Source: Ralstonia mannitolilytica (GTDB lineage: Bacteria; Pseudomonadota; Gammaproteobacteria; Burkholderiales; Burkholderiaceae). From it: 64,000 nt of DNA. The notes beneath the pieces were generated by a model that had not been told where the DNA came from, made no database searches, and worked only from the letters and a program-made list of their open reading frames with translations. Positions 32,460 through 41,404 of the stretch are shown here, piece by piece. The stretch covers positions 186,001-250,000 of the forward strand of contig NZ_CAJPVG010000003.1 in the NCBI RefSeq assembly GCF_905397375.1, written 5' to 3'. Numbering within the stretch: the first letter of the stretch is position 1; each line of letters begins with the position of its first letter. Position numbers and translations under genes: made by a program.

Positions 32460-33263
32460 TTATCGCGGTATTTTGTTGAATAGATTGAAGAAATTCTCGG
32501 TGGTGGCACTAGCGATGCGCTCCAGCGGCTCGCCGCGCAGCGTGGCCAGGAACTCACCGACGTGCCGCACGTAGGCCGGCTCGTTGGTCTTGCCGCGGAA
32601 CGGCACCGGCGCCAGGTACGGCGAATCGGTCTCGATCAGCATGCGGTCCAGCGGCACCTTCCGGGCGGTTTCCTGCAGATCCACCGCATTCTTGAATGTG
32701 ACGATGCCCGAGAACGAGATGTAGAAGCCCAGGTCCAGCGCTGCCTTGGCCACGTCCCAGCTTTCGGTGAAGCAATGCATGACGCCGCGCGCGGCCTCGG
32801 CGCCCTCTTCACGCATGATGGCCAGCGTGTCGTCAGCGGCGGAACGCGTATGGATCACCAGCGGTTTGCCCGTCTGCCTGGCAGCGCGGATGTGCGTGCG
32901 GAACCGATCGCGCTGCCACTCCATGTCGGCCACGGTGCGATCGCCCAGCCGGTAGTAGTCGAGCCCCGTCTCGCCGATGCCGACCACGCGCGGGTGATCG
33001 GCCAGGGCGAGCAGGCGCTCCAGCGTGGGCTCTTCGATGCGGGTGCCTTCTTCGACGTCCGCTTCGGCATCGGGATGCACGCCCACGGTCGCGTACACGT
33101 TCGGCTCCTGCTCGGCGATCTCGAGCACGCTCGGGAAATCTTCCAGCGTGACGGAGATGCACAGCGCGTGCGTGACGCGGTTCTCGCGCATGCGCGTCAG
33201 CAGTTCCGGCAAGCGAGCGCGCAGGTCGGGGAAGTTGATATGGCAGTGGGAGTCGACAAACAT
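32460..33263 (-). CDS. tatD: TatD-family metal-dependent hydrolase
   Basis: 267 residues, TIM-barrel amidohydrolase-like nuclease. Metal ligands are in DSHCHINF, VIHTRSA, MHCFTE and IETDSPYLAP. The family includes TatD/YcfH 3'-5' exonucleases and D-aminoacyl-tRNA-related enzymes. It is the last gene of the tmk-holB-pilZ-tatD run, an arrangement conserved in betaproteobacteria. Confidence 0.9.
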   Translation of the reverse strand: MFVDSHCHINFPDLRARLPELLTRMRENRVTHALCISVTLEDFPSVLEIAEQEPNVYATVGVHPDAEADVEEGTRIEEPTLERLLALADHPRVVGIGETGLDYYRLGDRTVADMEWQRDRFRTHIRAARQTGKPLVIHTRSAADDTLAIMREEGAEAARGVMHCFTESWDVAKAALDLGFYISFSGIVTFKNAVDLQETARKVPLDRMLIETDSPYLAPVPFRGKTNEPAYVRHVGEFLATLRGEPLERIASATTENFFNLFNKIPR

Positions 33264-33315
33264 CGAATAATCAGCGTGTTACGGCACAAAGTCGATGCGC
33301 CGTCTCAGAAGAAGG

Positions 33316-33732
33316 TCAGAGGGTTTGGGTCGGGCGCTGCGAGCCAAGCTGCTTGCCGAGCAGCTCTTCGATCACGCGCCGCAGGTTACGGCACGGCTCG
33401 TCCTCGCCGAAATGCACCCCGATGCCCGGCGTCTTGTTGGGCGTGCCCACGGGCGTGATCCAGGCCACCCGGCCGGCCACCTGGTATTTCTGCGGACGGT
33501 CAAGCAGCGATAGCACGAGAAAGACCTCTTCCCCGATGCGGTACGGGCGCTGCGTCGGCACAAAGATGCCGCCGTTCTTCAGGAACGGCATATAGGCCGC
33601 GTGCAGGCCGGCTTCGTCCTTGATGGCCAGCGAGACGATGCCCGGGCGGCTGGGCGCCCCCGTGGCGGTGCCTGGCGTCTGCATGCCGGGCGTGATGGGA
33701 GTGGCAGGCGTGCGAAGAGGTGCAGTGCTCAC
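33316..33732 (-). CDS. pilZ: PilZ-domain protein (type IV pilus type)
   Basis: 138 residues. The PilZ-like fold is visible as YRIGEEVFLVLSLLDRPQKY, then VAGRVAWITPVGTPN and TPGIGVHFGEDE. The canonical c-di-GMP RxxxR is not seen at the N-terminus, as in the pilus-assembly PilZ proteins, which do not bind the nucleotide. It lies next to holB, as in Pseudomonas and Ralstonia. A role in type IV pilus biogenesis is inferred from the family; pili are also the usual inovirus receptor. Confidence 0.85.
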   Translation of the reverse strand: MSTAPLRTPATPITPGMQTPGTATGAPSRPGIVSLAIKDEAGLHAAYMPFLKNGGIFVPTQRPYRIGEEVFLVLSLLDRPQKYQVAGRVAWITPVGTPNKTPGIGVHFGEDEPCRNLRRVIEELLGKQLGSQRPTQTL

Positions 33733-33753
33733 AGGGATTCCAGAGGTTCAGGT

Positions 33754-34764
33754 TCAGGCAGCGGGAAACAGCTGCCGGTAATCCAGCAAAAGACTCTCGA
33801 TGACGAGCCGCGCCGCCAGTGGATGCTGCTCGGTGCGGCGGCGCTCCGGCAGCGTACGCGCAAAACGCTCCAGGCGCTCCAGCGGGATCGCCCGTGCGCA
33901 GCGCTGCAGCGCTTCACGCTCGGCCGGGAAGTACCGCGGGCGCCCCGCCAGCCTCGCCGCCATCAGGTCAAAGACCCAACGGTGCATGGTACTGAGAACG
34001 GCAGGGACCGACAATTTCTGCAGGTGGTCCGCCGTGGCCAGCGCATCGAGCTTTGCACCGTGGCCCAGCTGTTCCAGCAGGAATTGCAGCAACGGCCGGT
34101 CCTCCGACTCCGCAGCGGCCAGCGCGGCCAGCGGTGCGTTGCCGAATTCCGCCAGCAGATTCTGCGCGTGCGGCACGCCCTGCTGCTCCAGCCACTGGCG
34201 CGCTGCCTCGGGCTGCGGCGGCTGCAGCGGAAACTGCCGGCAGCGCGACAGGATGGTCGGCAGGATGCGGTCGATGCGATCCGTTACCAGCAGGAAGACG
34301 GTGTTCTGCGGCGGCTCTTCCAGCGTCTTGAGCAGCGCATTGGCACCTTCGGTCTGCAGCGCGTCGAGCGGGTACAGCACCACCACGCGCAACCCCGCGC
34401 GGTGCGTGCCGACGCCCACCGCATCGATCAGGTTGCGCACCTGTTCCATGCGGATGATCTTGCTGGGCGCCTTTTTCTTGCCGTCGGCGTCTTTCTCCGT
34501 CTCGGGCGCGTCTTCCATGGCCTCCGGGCGTACGAGGTGGAAGTCCGGATGATTGCCCTGGGCGAACCAGTTGCAGGCGGCGCAGGTGCCGCACGGCTGC
34601 CCGTCCGCGGCCGGCGTGTCGCACAGCAGGCCTTGCGCGACATGCATGGCGAAATCGCGCTTGCCGGTGCCGGCCTGGCCATTGAGCAGGATGGCGTGCG
34701 GCAGTTTGGCCCGCATCGCCTGCAGGCGGGCCCAGTCAGCGGATTGCCAGGGATAAAGCATCAT
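33754..34764 (-). CDS. holB: DNA polymerase III delta' subunit
   Basis: 336-residue clamp-loader subunit. AAA+ P-loop ILLNGQAGTGKRDFAM (~residues 24-39), zinc module with CGTCAACNW after a first cysteine (residues ~49-64), and LKTLEEPPQNTVFLLVTDR followed by SRCRQFPL (the SRC motif). It loads the beta clamp with DnaX and delta. Upstream is tmk, downstream pilZ and tatD, the conserved order. Confidence 0.92.
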   Translation of the reverse strand: MMLYPWQSADWARLQAMRAKLPHAILLNGQAGTGKRDFAMHVAQGLLCDTPAADGQPCGTCAACNWFAQGNHPDFHLVRPEAMEDAPETEKDADGKKKAPSKIIRMEQVRNLIDAVGVGTHRAGLRVVVLYPLDALQTEGANALLKTLEEPPQNTVFLLVTDRIDRILPTILSRCRQFPLQPPQPEAARQWLEQQGVPHAQNLLAEFGNAPLAALAAAESEDRPLLQFLLEQLGHGAKLDALATADHLQKLSVPAVLSTMHRWVFDLMAARLAGRPRYFPAEREALQRCARAIPLERLERFARTLPERRRTEQHPLAARLVIESLLLDYRQLFPAA

Positions 34765-34845
34765 GAATCAATAAGTTACGTCAGATTGTTGATGCGGATT
34801 CGCGCCATGAAACCATTGTTTCGGTATCGGAAATTGCGTGCAAAA

Positions 34846-35463
34846 TCAAAGTGTTGCAAGCAGATTCTCCAGGTCTTTCTGGATATCACTGCGGTCGCGG
34901 TTGGCGTCCAGCACGACAAAGCGGCCCGGCTCGGCCGCAGCACGGCGCAGGTACTCGGCCCGCGTCCGCAGGAAGAACTGGGCGGACTCAGCCTCGAACT
35001 TGTCAGGTGTGCGGGCATCGGCCAGGCGGGCTGCCGCAATCTCCGGGGCCAGGTCGAAGAGGATGGTCCTGGTCGGCTGCAGACCTTGCTGCACCCACTG
35101 CTCCAGCGCTTCGAGGCGCTCGATGGCCAGGCCCCTGCCCCCGCCCTGGTAGGCGAAGGTGGCATCGGTGAAGCGGTCGGAGATGACCCAGTCCCCGGCG
35201 TCGAGTGCGGGCTGGATGACCTCGGCGATGTGCTCGCGACGGCTGGCAAACATCAGCAGGGCCTCGGTTTCGAGGTGCATGCGTTCGTGCAGCAGCACTT
35301 CGCGCAGGCGTTCGCCCAGCGGCGTGCCGCCCGGCTCCCGCGTGACGACCACCTTCTTGCCCTGCGGCGCCAGCCTAGCCTGCAGTTGCTGCGCGAACCA
35401 GGCGATGTGTGTGCTCTTGCCCGCACCGTCGATGCCTTCGAATGTGATGAACTTGCCGCTCAT
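34846..35463 (-). CDS. tmk: Thymidylate kinase
   Basis: 205 residues: P-loop FEGIDGAGKSTHIAWF (~residues 8-23), DR(F/Y) motif SDRFTDATFAYQGGGRG and the TREPGGTPLGERLRE segment. It phosphorylates dTMP to dTDP. Its start overlaps the end of mltG (ATGA), and holB follows 81 bp later. Confidence 0.95.
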   Translation of the reverse strand: MSGKFITFEGIDGAGKSTHIAWFAQQLQARLAPQGKKVVVTREPGGTPLGERLREVLLHERMHLETEALLMFASRREHIAEVIQPALDAGDWVISDRFTDATFAYQGGGRGLAIERLEALEQWVQQGLQPTRTILFDLAPEIAAARLADARTPDKFEAESAQFFLRTRAEYLRRAAAEPGRFVVLDANRDRSDIQKDLENLLATL

Positions 35464-36458
35464 GGTTGGCCGCGCTGGTATTTGTTGACGGCCCGGTTGT
35501 GGTCCGTCAGGTTGGTCGAAAACTGGCTGCTGCCGTCGCCGCGCGCCACGAAGTACAGCGCGTCCGACGGTGCCGGGTTCAGCGCCGCCTGCAGCGACGC
35601 CATGCCCGGCAGCGCGATCGGCGTGGGCGGCAGGCCCGTGCGGGTGTAGGTGTTGTACGGCGTGTCCGTCTGCAGGTCGCGCTTGCGCAAATTGCCGTCA
35701 AAGCCGGGGCCGATGCCGTAGATGACCGTCGGGTCGGTCTGCAGGAGCATGTTCTTGCGCAGGCGGTTGACGAACACGGCGGCAATCATCGGGCGCTCGA
35801 GCTTTTGGCCCGTCTCCTTTTCGATGATGGACGCCATGGTCAGCGCTTCGTACGGCGTCTTGTACGGCAGGTCGAGGGCGCGCTTGGCCCAGGCGTCGTT
35901 CAGGCGCTTCTGCATCGCCTGGTAGGCGTGGCGGTACAGCTCCACATCACTGCTGCCCCGCGCGAAGAGATACGTATCGGGAAAGAACAGCCCTTCCGGG
36001 TTCGCCTCGGGCGCGCCGATCTTGCGCATCAGGTCCGCGTCCGACAGGCCGGCAGTGTCGTGCTTGAGCGCGGGCTCGGCATCCACCACCGCCCGCATCT
36101 GGCGCATGTTCCACCCTTCGATGATGGTGACCACGTAATGGGAGACCTCGCCGCGCGCCATCTTGTCGAGGATCGACATCGGCGTGGCGCCCGTTTCCAG
36201 GGCGTAGCCCCCTGCTTTCAGGCTCTTGGCATTGCCGGTGGCACGTGCCAGCAGCGTGAACAGCTGCGGCTGCACGCCCACGCCGGCATTGGCCAGTTGC
36301 CTGCTGACCGAGGCCACGCTCGAGTTCGGCTTGATCACCACTTCCAGCGGCGAGGCCGTCAGGCTCACCGGTTGCTGGGCCCACCACACCACGCCGCCTG
36401 CCGCCGCGAGCGCAAGCAGGATCGTCAGCAGGATCAGGCGCTTGAAGAAAGAGAACAT
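35460..36458 (-). CDS. mltG: Endolytic murein transglycosylase
   Basis: 332 residues with one N-terminal membrane helix (LILLTILLALAAAGGVVWW) and a periplasmic YceG/MltG domain. The catalytic glutamate is in ASIIEKETGQKLERP, followed by VFVNRLRKNMLLQTDPTVIYG and the end YFVARGDGSSQFS. It cuts nascent glycan strands. ATG 36458 (MFSFFKRL) is chosen over an upstream start because it begins the membrane anchor directly. Confidence 0.92.
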   Translation of the reverse strand: MFSFFKRLILLTILLALAAAGGVVWWAQQPVSLTASPLEVVIKPNSSVASVSRQLANAGVGVQPQLFTLLARATGNAKSLKAGGYALETGATPMSILDKMARGEVSHYVVTIIEGWNMRQMRAVVDAEPALKHDTAGLSDADLMRKIGAPEANPEGLFFPDTYLFARGSSDVELYRHAYQAMQKRLNDAWAKRALDLPYKTPYEALTMASIIEKETGQKLERPMIAAVFVNRLRKNMLLQTDPTVIYGIGPGFDGNLRKRDLQTDTPYNTYTRTGLPPTPIALPGMASLQAALNPAPSDALYFVARGDGSSQFSTNLTDHNRAVNKYQRGQP

Positions 36459-36724
36459 CGTGTTTGGATCTGCCGCGCGCAAGCCGCCAGCACCGGCGAT
36501 ATGCGCACGCTTGAAATGGATGGACAGGACGCAAACTGTCGCTGGAGCGTGTCATGCACCTGGCTTGCGAAATCCATCAAAAAGCCGTACGGCTGCGTTG
36601 CGGCTCGCCACACCCGGCGTTGCCCTGCGACTGTTTGATGCGCTTCGCACGCCTGTCCAGTTGCACAACGCGCGCCAAGACAGCCCAATATAATACCGGG
36701 TCACACTCAGGCAGCCCGCACACC

Positions 36725-37765
36725 ATGAATGATGTCTTTCACGATTTCGTCGATACGCTGAGCTTTCCACCGCTCGACGTGCAGTTCGATGCCGCCGCGC
36801 GCGGCAGCGTGCTGTGTGCACCGACCGACCTCGCCCGCATCGCCGTCGAAGGTGCCGATGCTGCCGAGTTCCTGCACAACCAGCTGACCAACGCGGTGAC
36901 GGGCCTCGGCCTGAACCAGGCGCGCCTGGCCGGCTACTGCTCGCCCAAGGGTCGGCTGCTCGCCACGCTGCTGATGTGGCGCCAGGCCGAGACGATCGTG
37001 CTGCAGACCGACAAGCGCGTCGCGCCGCCGCTGACCAAACGCCTGTCGATGTTCGTGCTGCGCGCCAAGGCCAAGCTGCGTCCGATGGACGAATTCATCG
37101 CCATCGGCGTCGCCGGGCCCGATGCGGCCGATGCGCTGCGCGAAGCCGGCGCCGTGCTCCCCGAGCCCGACGCGGTGTACTCCGTGGCGCAGCAACCGGC
37201 AACGGTCGGCCAGCAGGTCGGCGCCGTCATCCGCCTGCCCGACGCCGAGGGCCGCCCGCGCTACCAGTGGATGGTGCACGCCGAGCACTTCCAGCATGCC
37301 TGGAATACCCTGTCGTCGCGCCTGTCGCTGATCGGCACGGAAGTCTGGGACTGGCTCAGCCTGCAGGCAGGTGTGCCGCACATCACGCTGCCCACGCAGG
37401 AGCAGTTCGTGCCGCAGATGGTGAACCTCGAACTCGTGGGCGGGGTCGACTTCCGCAAGGGGTGCTACCCCGGCCAGGAGGTCGTGGCCCGCAGCCAGTA
37501 TCGCGGCACGCTGAAGCGGCGGATGCACCGGGCACATGTCAACGCCCCGACCTCCGCCGGCGCCGAGGTCTACAGCGAGGCAGACCCGAACCAGCCGTGC
37601 GGCATGGTGGTCAACGCCGCCATGGCGCCGGACGGCGGCACGGACCTGCTGGTCGAGCTGAAGCTGGACGCGGTGGATTCCGTCATCCACCTGGCCACGG
37701 CAGATGGCCCTGTGCTGACCCTGCAAAGCCTGCCGTACACCATCCCCACGCCCGAAAACGCCTGA
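36725..37765 (+). CDS. ygfZ: Folate-dependent Fe-S cluster protein YgfZ
   Basis: 346 residues, GcvT-like fold. The signature KGCYPGQEVVARSQYRG (~residue 245) holds the conserved cysteine. The N-terminal part FLHNQLTNAV and GYCSPKGRLLATLLMW is typical. It helps repair/assemble certain [4Fe-4S] enzymes with tetrahydrofolate. It is divergent from mltG, as in many proteobacteria, with a 266-bp intergenic region that holds both promoters and no other gene. Confidence 0.92.
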   Translation: MNDVFHDFVDTLSFPPLDVQFDAAARGSVLCAPTDLARIAVEGADAAEFLHNQLTNAVTGLGLNQARLAGYCSPKGRLLATLLMWRQAETIVLQTDKRVAPPLTKRLSMFVLRAKAKLRPMDEFIAIGVAGPDAADALREAGAVLPEPDAVYSVAQQPATVGQQVGAVIRLPDAEGRPRYQWMVHAEHFQHAWNTLSSRLSLIGTEVWDWLSLQAGVPHITLPTQEQFVPQMVNLELVGGVDFRKGCYPGQEVVARSQYRGTLKRRMHRAHVNAPTSAGAEVYSEADPNQPCGMVVNAAMAPDGGTDLLVELKLDAVDSVIHLATADGPVLTLQSLPYTIPTPENA

Positions 37766-37780
37766 CGGCACCGAGCAATC

Positions 37781-38071
37781 ATGGCCGACCATCTGTTCGT
37801 CTACTTCCGCGTCGCCGAGCGTGACGCCCAGGCCGCCCTGCCGCGCTGGCAGGCCTGGCTCGACACCGTGGAAGAGGCGACCGGCGTGGCCGGCACGTTG
37901 ATGCGCCGTCCCGAAGTGCGCGACGGCGTCGTCACATGGATGGAGTGCTACCACGACATCCCACCCGCCTTTGCCGCCACCTTAGCCGGCCTGTGGGAGA
38001 CCGGCGGCCCGCGCGACATGATCGCCGGTGAGCGCCACGCCGAGCTGTTTGTCGATCTGGAAAACGGCTGA
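37781..38071 (+). CDS. DUF4936 family protein
   Basis: 96-residue small protein of the DUF4936 type: FVYFRVAERDAQAALPRWQ, then TLMRRPEVRDGVVTWMECYH and ERHAELFVDL. It starts 15 bp after ygfZ, so it is in the same transcript. Function unknown; a ferredoxin-like alpha/beta fold is plausible from the strand pattern. Confidence 0.8.
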   Translation: MADHLFVYFRVAERDAQAALPRWQAWLDTVEEATGVAGTLMRRPEVRDGVVTWMECYHDIPPAFAATLAGLWETGGPRDMIAGERHAELFVDLENG

Positions 38072-38189
38072 CGGCGCTGCGCCGCAATCGACATCGCAAA
38101 AATTCGGCAGGCTGCTATGCTTGGCCGAAGCCCGCGCAACACAGGTCGTCACATGGATCGACCGCGTGGCGTTTTCAAAGGAAGCTGTT

Positions 38190-39005
38190 ATGTGTTTGAT
38201 TCTCACGGCCTGGCACGCCCACCCCGCCTACGCGCTGGTGGTGGCCGCCAACCGGGACGAATTCTATGACCGCCCCGCCGCGCCGCTGGCGTGGTGGAGC
38301 GATGCGCCGAACGTGCTCGGCGGGCGCGATCTGGCACAGGTCGTCGGCCACGCAGGCACGTGGATGGGCATGACGCGCGACGGCCGCTTTGCCGCGCTGA
38401 CCAACTACCGCGCACCCTCCGAGCGCCGCCCGGATGCGCGATCGCGTGGCGAACTGGTCGCCGATTTCCTGACAGCGGACGACGTGTCCATCCCGGCCTA
38501 TCTCGACAACCTCACGGCCCGCAACCGCGCCTACAACGGCTACAACCTGCTGACCGCCACCCGCGATGAACTCTGGTGGACGAGCAACCGCGCCGAGGCG
38601 CCGCGCAAACTGTCGCCGGGCCTCTATGGGCTGTCGAACGCGCTGCTCGATACACCTTGGTTCAAGGTGCGGCACCGCATGGCCGCCTTTGCCGAAGCGC
38701 TGGCCGCCGATACGGGCCGGCATGGCAATGCGGTGGATGTCGGCCGGTATCTGGCGCTCTTGTCGGAAACCCGCGAAGCCCCGGCCAGCGCGCTGCCCTC
38801 CACGGGCGTGGCGCCGGAATGGGAAAAGCTGCTCTCCGCCGCGTTCATCCGCTCGCCGCGCTACGGCACGCGCGCCAGCACCGTGGTGCGCATTCGTCAC
38901 GACGGCTGCTTCGACGTGACGGAGCGCCGCTTTGACGCTCAAGGCCAGATTGGCGAGACGCGCTATCTCGGCGTGCTCGACACAGTCACCCACGCCGACA
39001 CCTGA
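38190..39005 (+). CDS. NRDE family protein
   Basis: 271 residues, named for the motif AANRDEFYDRP at residues ~17-27. MCLILTAWHAHP is the usual N-terminus, with the second-position cysteine expected as Ntn-hydrolase-like nucleophile. Other conserved parts are TWMGMTRDGRFAALTNYR, GYNLL and the final ASTVVRIRHDG. The eukaryotic relative is TANGO2. ATG 38190 is fixed by the conserved MC start. Biochemical role is not established. Confidence 0.88.
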   Translation: MCLILTAWHAHPAYALVVAANRDEFYDRPAAPLAWWSDAPNVLGGRDLAQVVGHAGTWMGMTRDGRFAALTNYRAPSERRPDARSRGELVADFLTADDVSIPAYLDNLTARNRAYNGYNLLTATRDELWWTSNRAEAPRKLSPGLYGLSNALLDTPWFKVRHRMAAFAEALAADTGRHGNAVDVGRYLALLSETREAPASALPSTGVAPEWEKLLSAAFIRSPRYGTRASTVVRIRHDGCFDVTERRFDAQGQIGETRYLGVLDTVTHADT

Positions 39006-39008
39006 CGC

Positions 39009-39911
39009 TCAGGCGGCTTCCCGACTTGCGCCCGGGGCCGCGTCCACCTCCATTTCCGTGACCGCCGTACCGCCCGGGCGCAGCGCCGAATGCTCGCGCC
39101 GCGAGTGCACCAGCGGATAGAACATCTGGGCTGTCCACCGCTCCGGGCCGAACAGCGCGTCGTCCTGCAGGCCGATTTGCGCCGGGTACTTGCGCGTGAT
39201 GTGCGCCGTGCCGAACAGCACATCCCAGAAGAACAGCAGGTTGCCGAAGTTGCCCTTGTAATGGCCGATGCCATCGGCGTTGGTCAGCGCGTGGTGCGCC
39301 CAGTGCGTGGCCGGCGTGGAAATCGTGCGTTCGACCACCCACATCACCGGACGCAGCGCGCGAATGCGGTACAGCGGTGCATCCCACGGCCACGCGCAAT
39401 GCGCGCCGATGATGACCGCCAGCTTGACCACCACGTACGCCGCATAGACGGGCCCGAAGCCCAGGTACACCGCCACGCCGCCAATCCACAGGCCCGGCAT
39501 CATCAGGTAATAGAAGAAGTTGTTGCGGTACGTGATGCGCACGCTCATGTAGGGCGCACTGTGATGTGCGCGGTGCAGCGGCCACAGCAGCGGCGTGTGC
39601 GATGCGCGGTGCCACAGATACTGGGTCAGGTCGTCCCCGACCAGCAGCAGGCCCGTCATGGCCCACCACGGCAGGTTCGCCCACGCGTTGTGCTGCGCCG
39701 GGATGAGCCACTTGCACAGCGCATTGCTGCCCAGCATTGCGATCGGCTGCGTCACGGCGATGAGGCTCACGAACATCAGCGCCTCGAGCCAGGCATCGTT
39801 GGCGGTGGCGCGCCCGCGCACGGTGGCCTGGTAACGCCGCGTGACGAATTCCATGGCGGCAAAGCCGAGGATGCAGGCAGCTATCAGGGCGTGCTCCACC
39901 TGGGAACTCAT
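39009..39911 (-). CDS. Sterol desaturase/fatty-acid hydroxylase family membrane protein
   Basis: 300 residues with about five membrane segments and the histidine clusters of the family: LWHRASHTPLLWPLHRAHHS (HxxxH and HxxHH) and ATHWAHHALTN plus HYKGNFGN. These bind a di-iron centre. It is divergent from a LysR gene 106 bp away, which likely regulates it. A lipid is the probable substrate; sterols are unlikely in this bacterium. Confidence 0.85.
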   Translation of the reverse strand: MSSQVEHALIAACILGFAAMEFVTRRYQATVRGRATANDAWLEALMFVSLIAVTQPIAMLGSNALCKWLIPAQHNAWANLPWWAMTGLLLVGDDLTQYLWHRASHTPLLWPLHRAHHSAPYMSVRITYRNNFFYYLMMPGLWIGGVAVYLGFGPVYAAYVVVKLAVIIGAHCAWPWDAPLYRIRALRPVMWVVERTISTPATHWAHHALTNADGIGHYKGNFGNLLFFWDVLFGTAHITRKYPAQIGLQDDALFGPERWTAQMFYPLVHSRREHSALRPGGTAVTEMEVDAAPGASREAA

Positions 39912-40017
39912 CGCGGTGTCTCCTCACGTTGAATGGTTGTGAAGACGATGCTAGGCGTGGCGCTTCAATGCGTCTAATGCATAATCGACATCTGCTCAAT
40001 GCACGGAACGCAATGCC

Positions 40018-40923
40018 ATGGATCTACGCCGCCTGGGCCATGTCGTCGCCTTGGCCGACACGCTGCACTTTGCACGGGCGGCGGAGCAGGTCCACCTCAG
40101 CCAGCCGGCCTTCAGCCGCAGCATCCAGGCGGTGGAAGACGATCTCGGCATCCGCCTGTTCGACCGCGAGACCGGCGACGTACGTCCCACGCCTGCGGGC
40201 GCCTTCGTCATCAAGCGCGCGCGCCAACTGCTGTTCGAGGCGCGTTGCCTGCAGCGCGATGTTGAGCTCTACCGTGACAGCCATCTGGGCGACACCGCCT
40301 TCGGGGTCGGGCCGCTGTTGACGGCCACGCTGATGCCGCAGGCGCTGCGCGAGTTGCGCCAGCAGCATCCGCAGGTGGCGCTGCGCATGGAGGTGGGCAA
40401 CTGGGCGCAGCTGCTCCAACGCCTGCGCAGCGAGAACATCGAGTTCTTTGCCGCGGACGTGCGCGACATGCCGGCAGACGCCGCGCTGGATGTCCAGCCG
40501 ATCGGCGGCCAGCCGCCGCATCTGTATGCGCGGGCGGGCCATCCGCTGGCCGGGCGCAAGGCGACGCTGCGCGAGGTGTGGGAATACGGCGTTGCCGTGC
40601 CCAAGCTGCTGAGCCCATCCAAGATGGATCTGGCGAAGCTGCTCGGGCTGCCAGCGGGCCAGCAGGCGACCATCGCGCTGGAATGCGACAACTACGGCGT
40701 GCTGAAGACGGTGGCGCTCACCACCGACACCATCCTGGGCGCCACGGATGCCGCCGTGCGCGAAGAGCTGGAGGCCGGCACGCTAGTCCGGCTCACGGTG
40801 AAGGGCTGGCTCTCGCAGCCGTCCACCACGGGCATCGTGCGCTTGCGCGGCAGGACGGCATCACCCGCAGCGCAGGCGGCCATCGCAGCCATCGTGCGGG
40901 CCGCCGAGGCCATCAACGTGTGA
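40018..40923 (+). CDS. LysR-family regulator
   Basis: 301 residues: MDLRRLGHVVALADTLHFAR and HLSQPAFSRSIQAVEDDLGI form the winged HTH; the effector domain follows. Divergent from the fatty-acid-hydroxylase-like gene, which it may control. The stop lies inside the end of the convergent GNAT gene (11-bp overlap). Confidence 0.87.
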   Translation: MDLRRLGHVVALADTLHFARAAEQVHLSQPAFSRSIQAVEDDLGIRLFDRETGDVRPTPAGAFVIKRARQLLFEARCLQRDVELYRDSHLGDTAFGVGPLLTATLMPQALRELRQQHPQVALRMEVGNWAQLLQRLRSENIEFFAADVRDMPADAALDVQPIGGQPPHLYARAGHPLAGRKATLREVWEYGVAVPKLLSPSKMDLAKLLGLPAGQQATIALECDNYGVLKTVALTTDTILGATDAAVREELEAGTLVRLTVKGWLSQPSTTGIVRLRGRTASPAAQAAIAAIVRAAEAINV

Positions 40924-41365
40924 GCACGCGGCGCATGGTCCGGTGCGGGATGCCGGCTTCTTCAAATTCCCCGCCCTCGGCCGTGAAGCCGGCGCGCGCA
41001 TAGAACGGCATGGCGTGCGTTTGCGCGTTGAGGATCAGCTCCCGATACCCGAGCGACTGTGCCTTCGCGATCAGCGCTTCGAGCACGCGCGCGCCCACGC
41101 CCGTACCGCGCGCCTCCTTGCGCACCGCCATGCGGCCGATATGCCCGTCGGGCAGCAGGCGGCCGGTGGCCACGGCGCGCCCGGCGGTATCGCGCGCCAG
41201 TGCGTGCCAGCATTGGTCATCCCACTCGTCCCATTCCAGCTCGACGGGCACGCCCTGCTCGATGACGAACACGTCGTAGCGGATGGCGCGGGCTTCTTCG
41301 CGCACGGCGTCCCAGCGGTCGACTTCTACGCCGGCCAGCGGGCGGACAGATTCAGGAGCAGTCAT
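40913..41365 (-). CDS. GNAT-family N-acetyltransferase
   Basis: 150 residues with the acetyl-CoA-binding motif VRKEARGTGVGARVLEALIA (Q/RxxGxG/A type) and LNAQTHAMPFYARAGF, the usual motif B. Similar to ElaA/YjcF-like acetyltransferases. Start at 41365 gives MTAPESVRPLAG. Substrate unknown. Confidence 0.85.
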   Translation of the reverse strand: MTAPESVRPLAGVEVDRWDAVREEARAIRYDVFVIEQGVPVELEWDEWDDQCWHALARDTAGRAVATGRLLPDGHIGRMAVRKEARGTGVGARVLEALIAKAQSLGYRELILNAQTHAMPFYARAGFTAEGGEFEEAGIPHRTMRRVLTR

Positions 41366-41404
41366 GTTCGGGTTTCAATACTTGAACGTTGAAGAGGGGT
41401 TCGG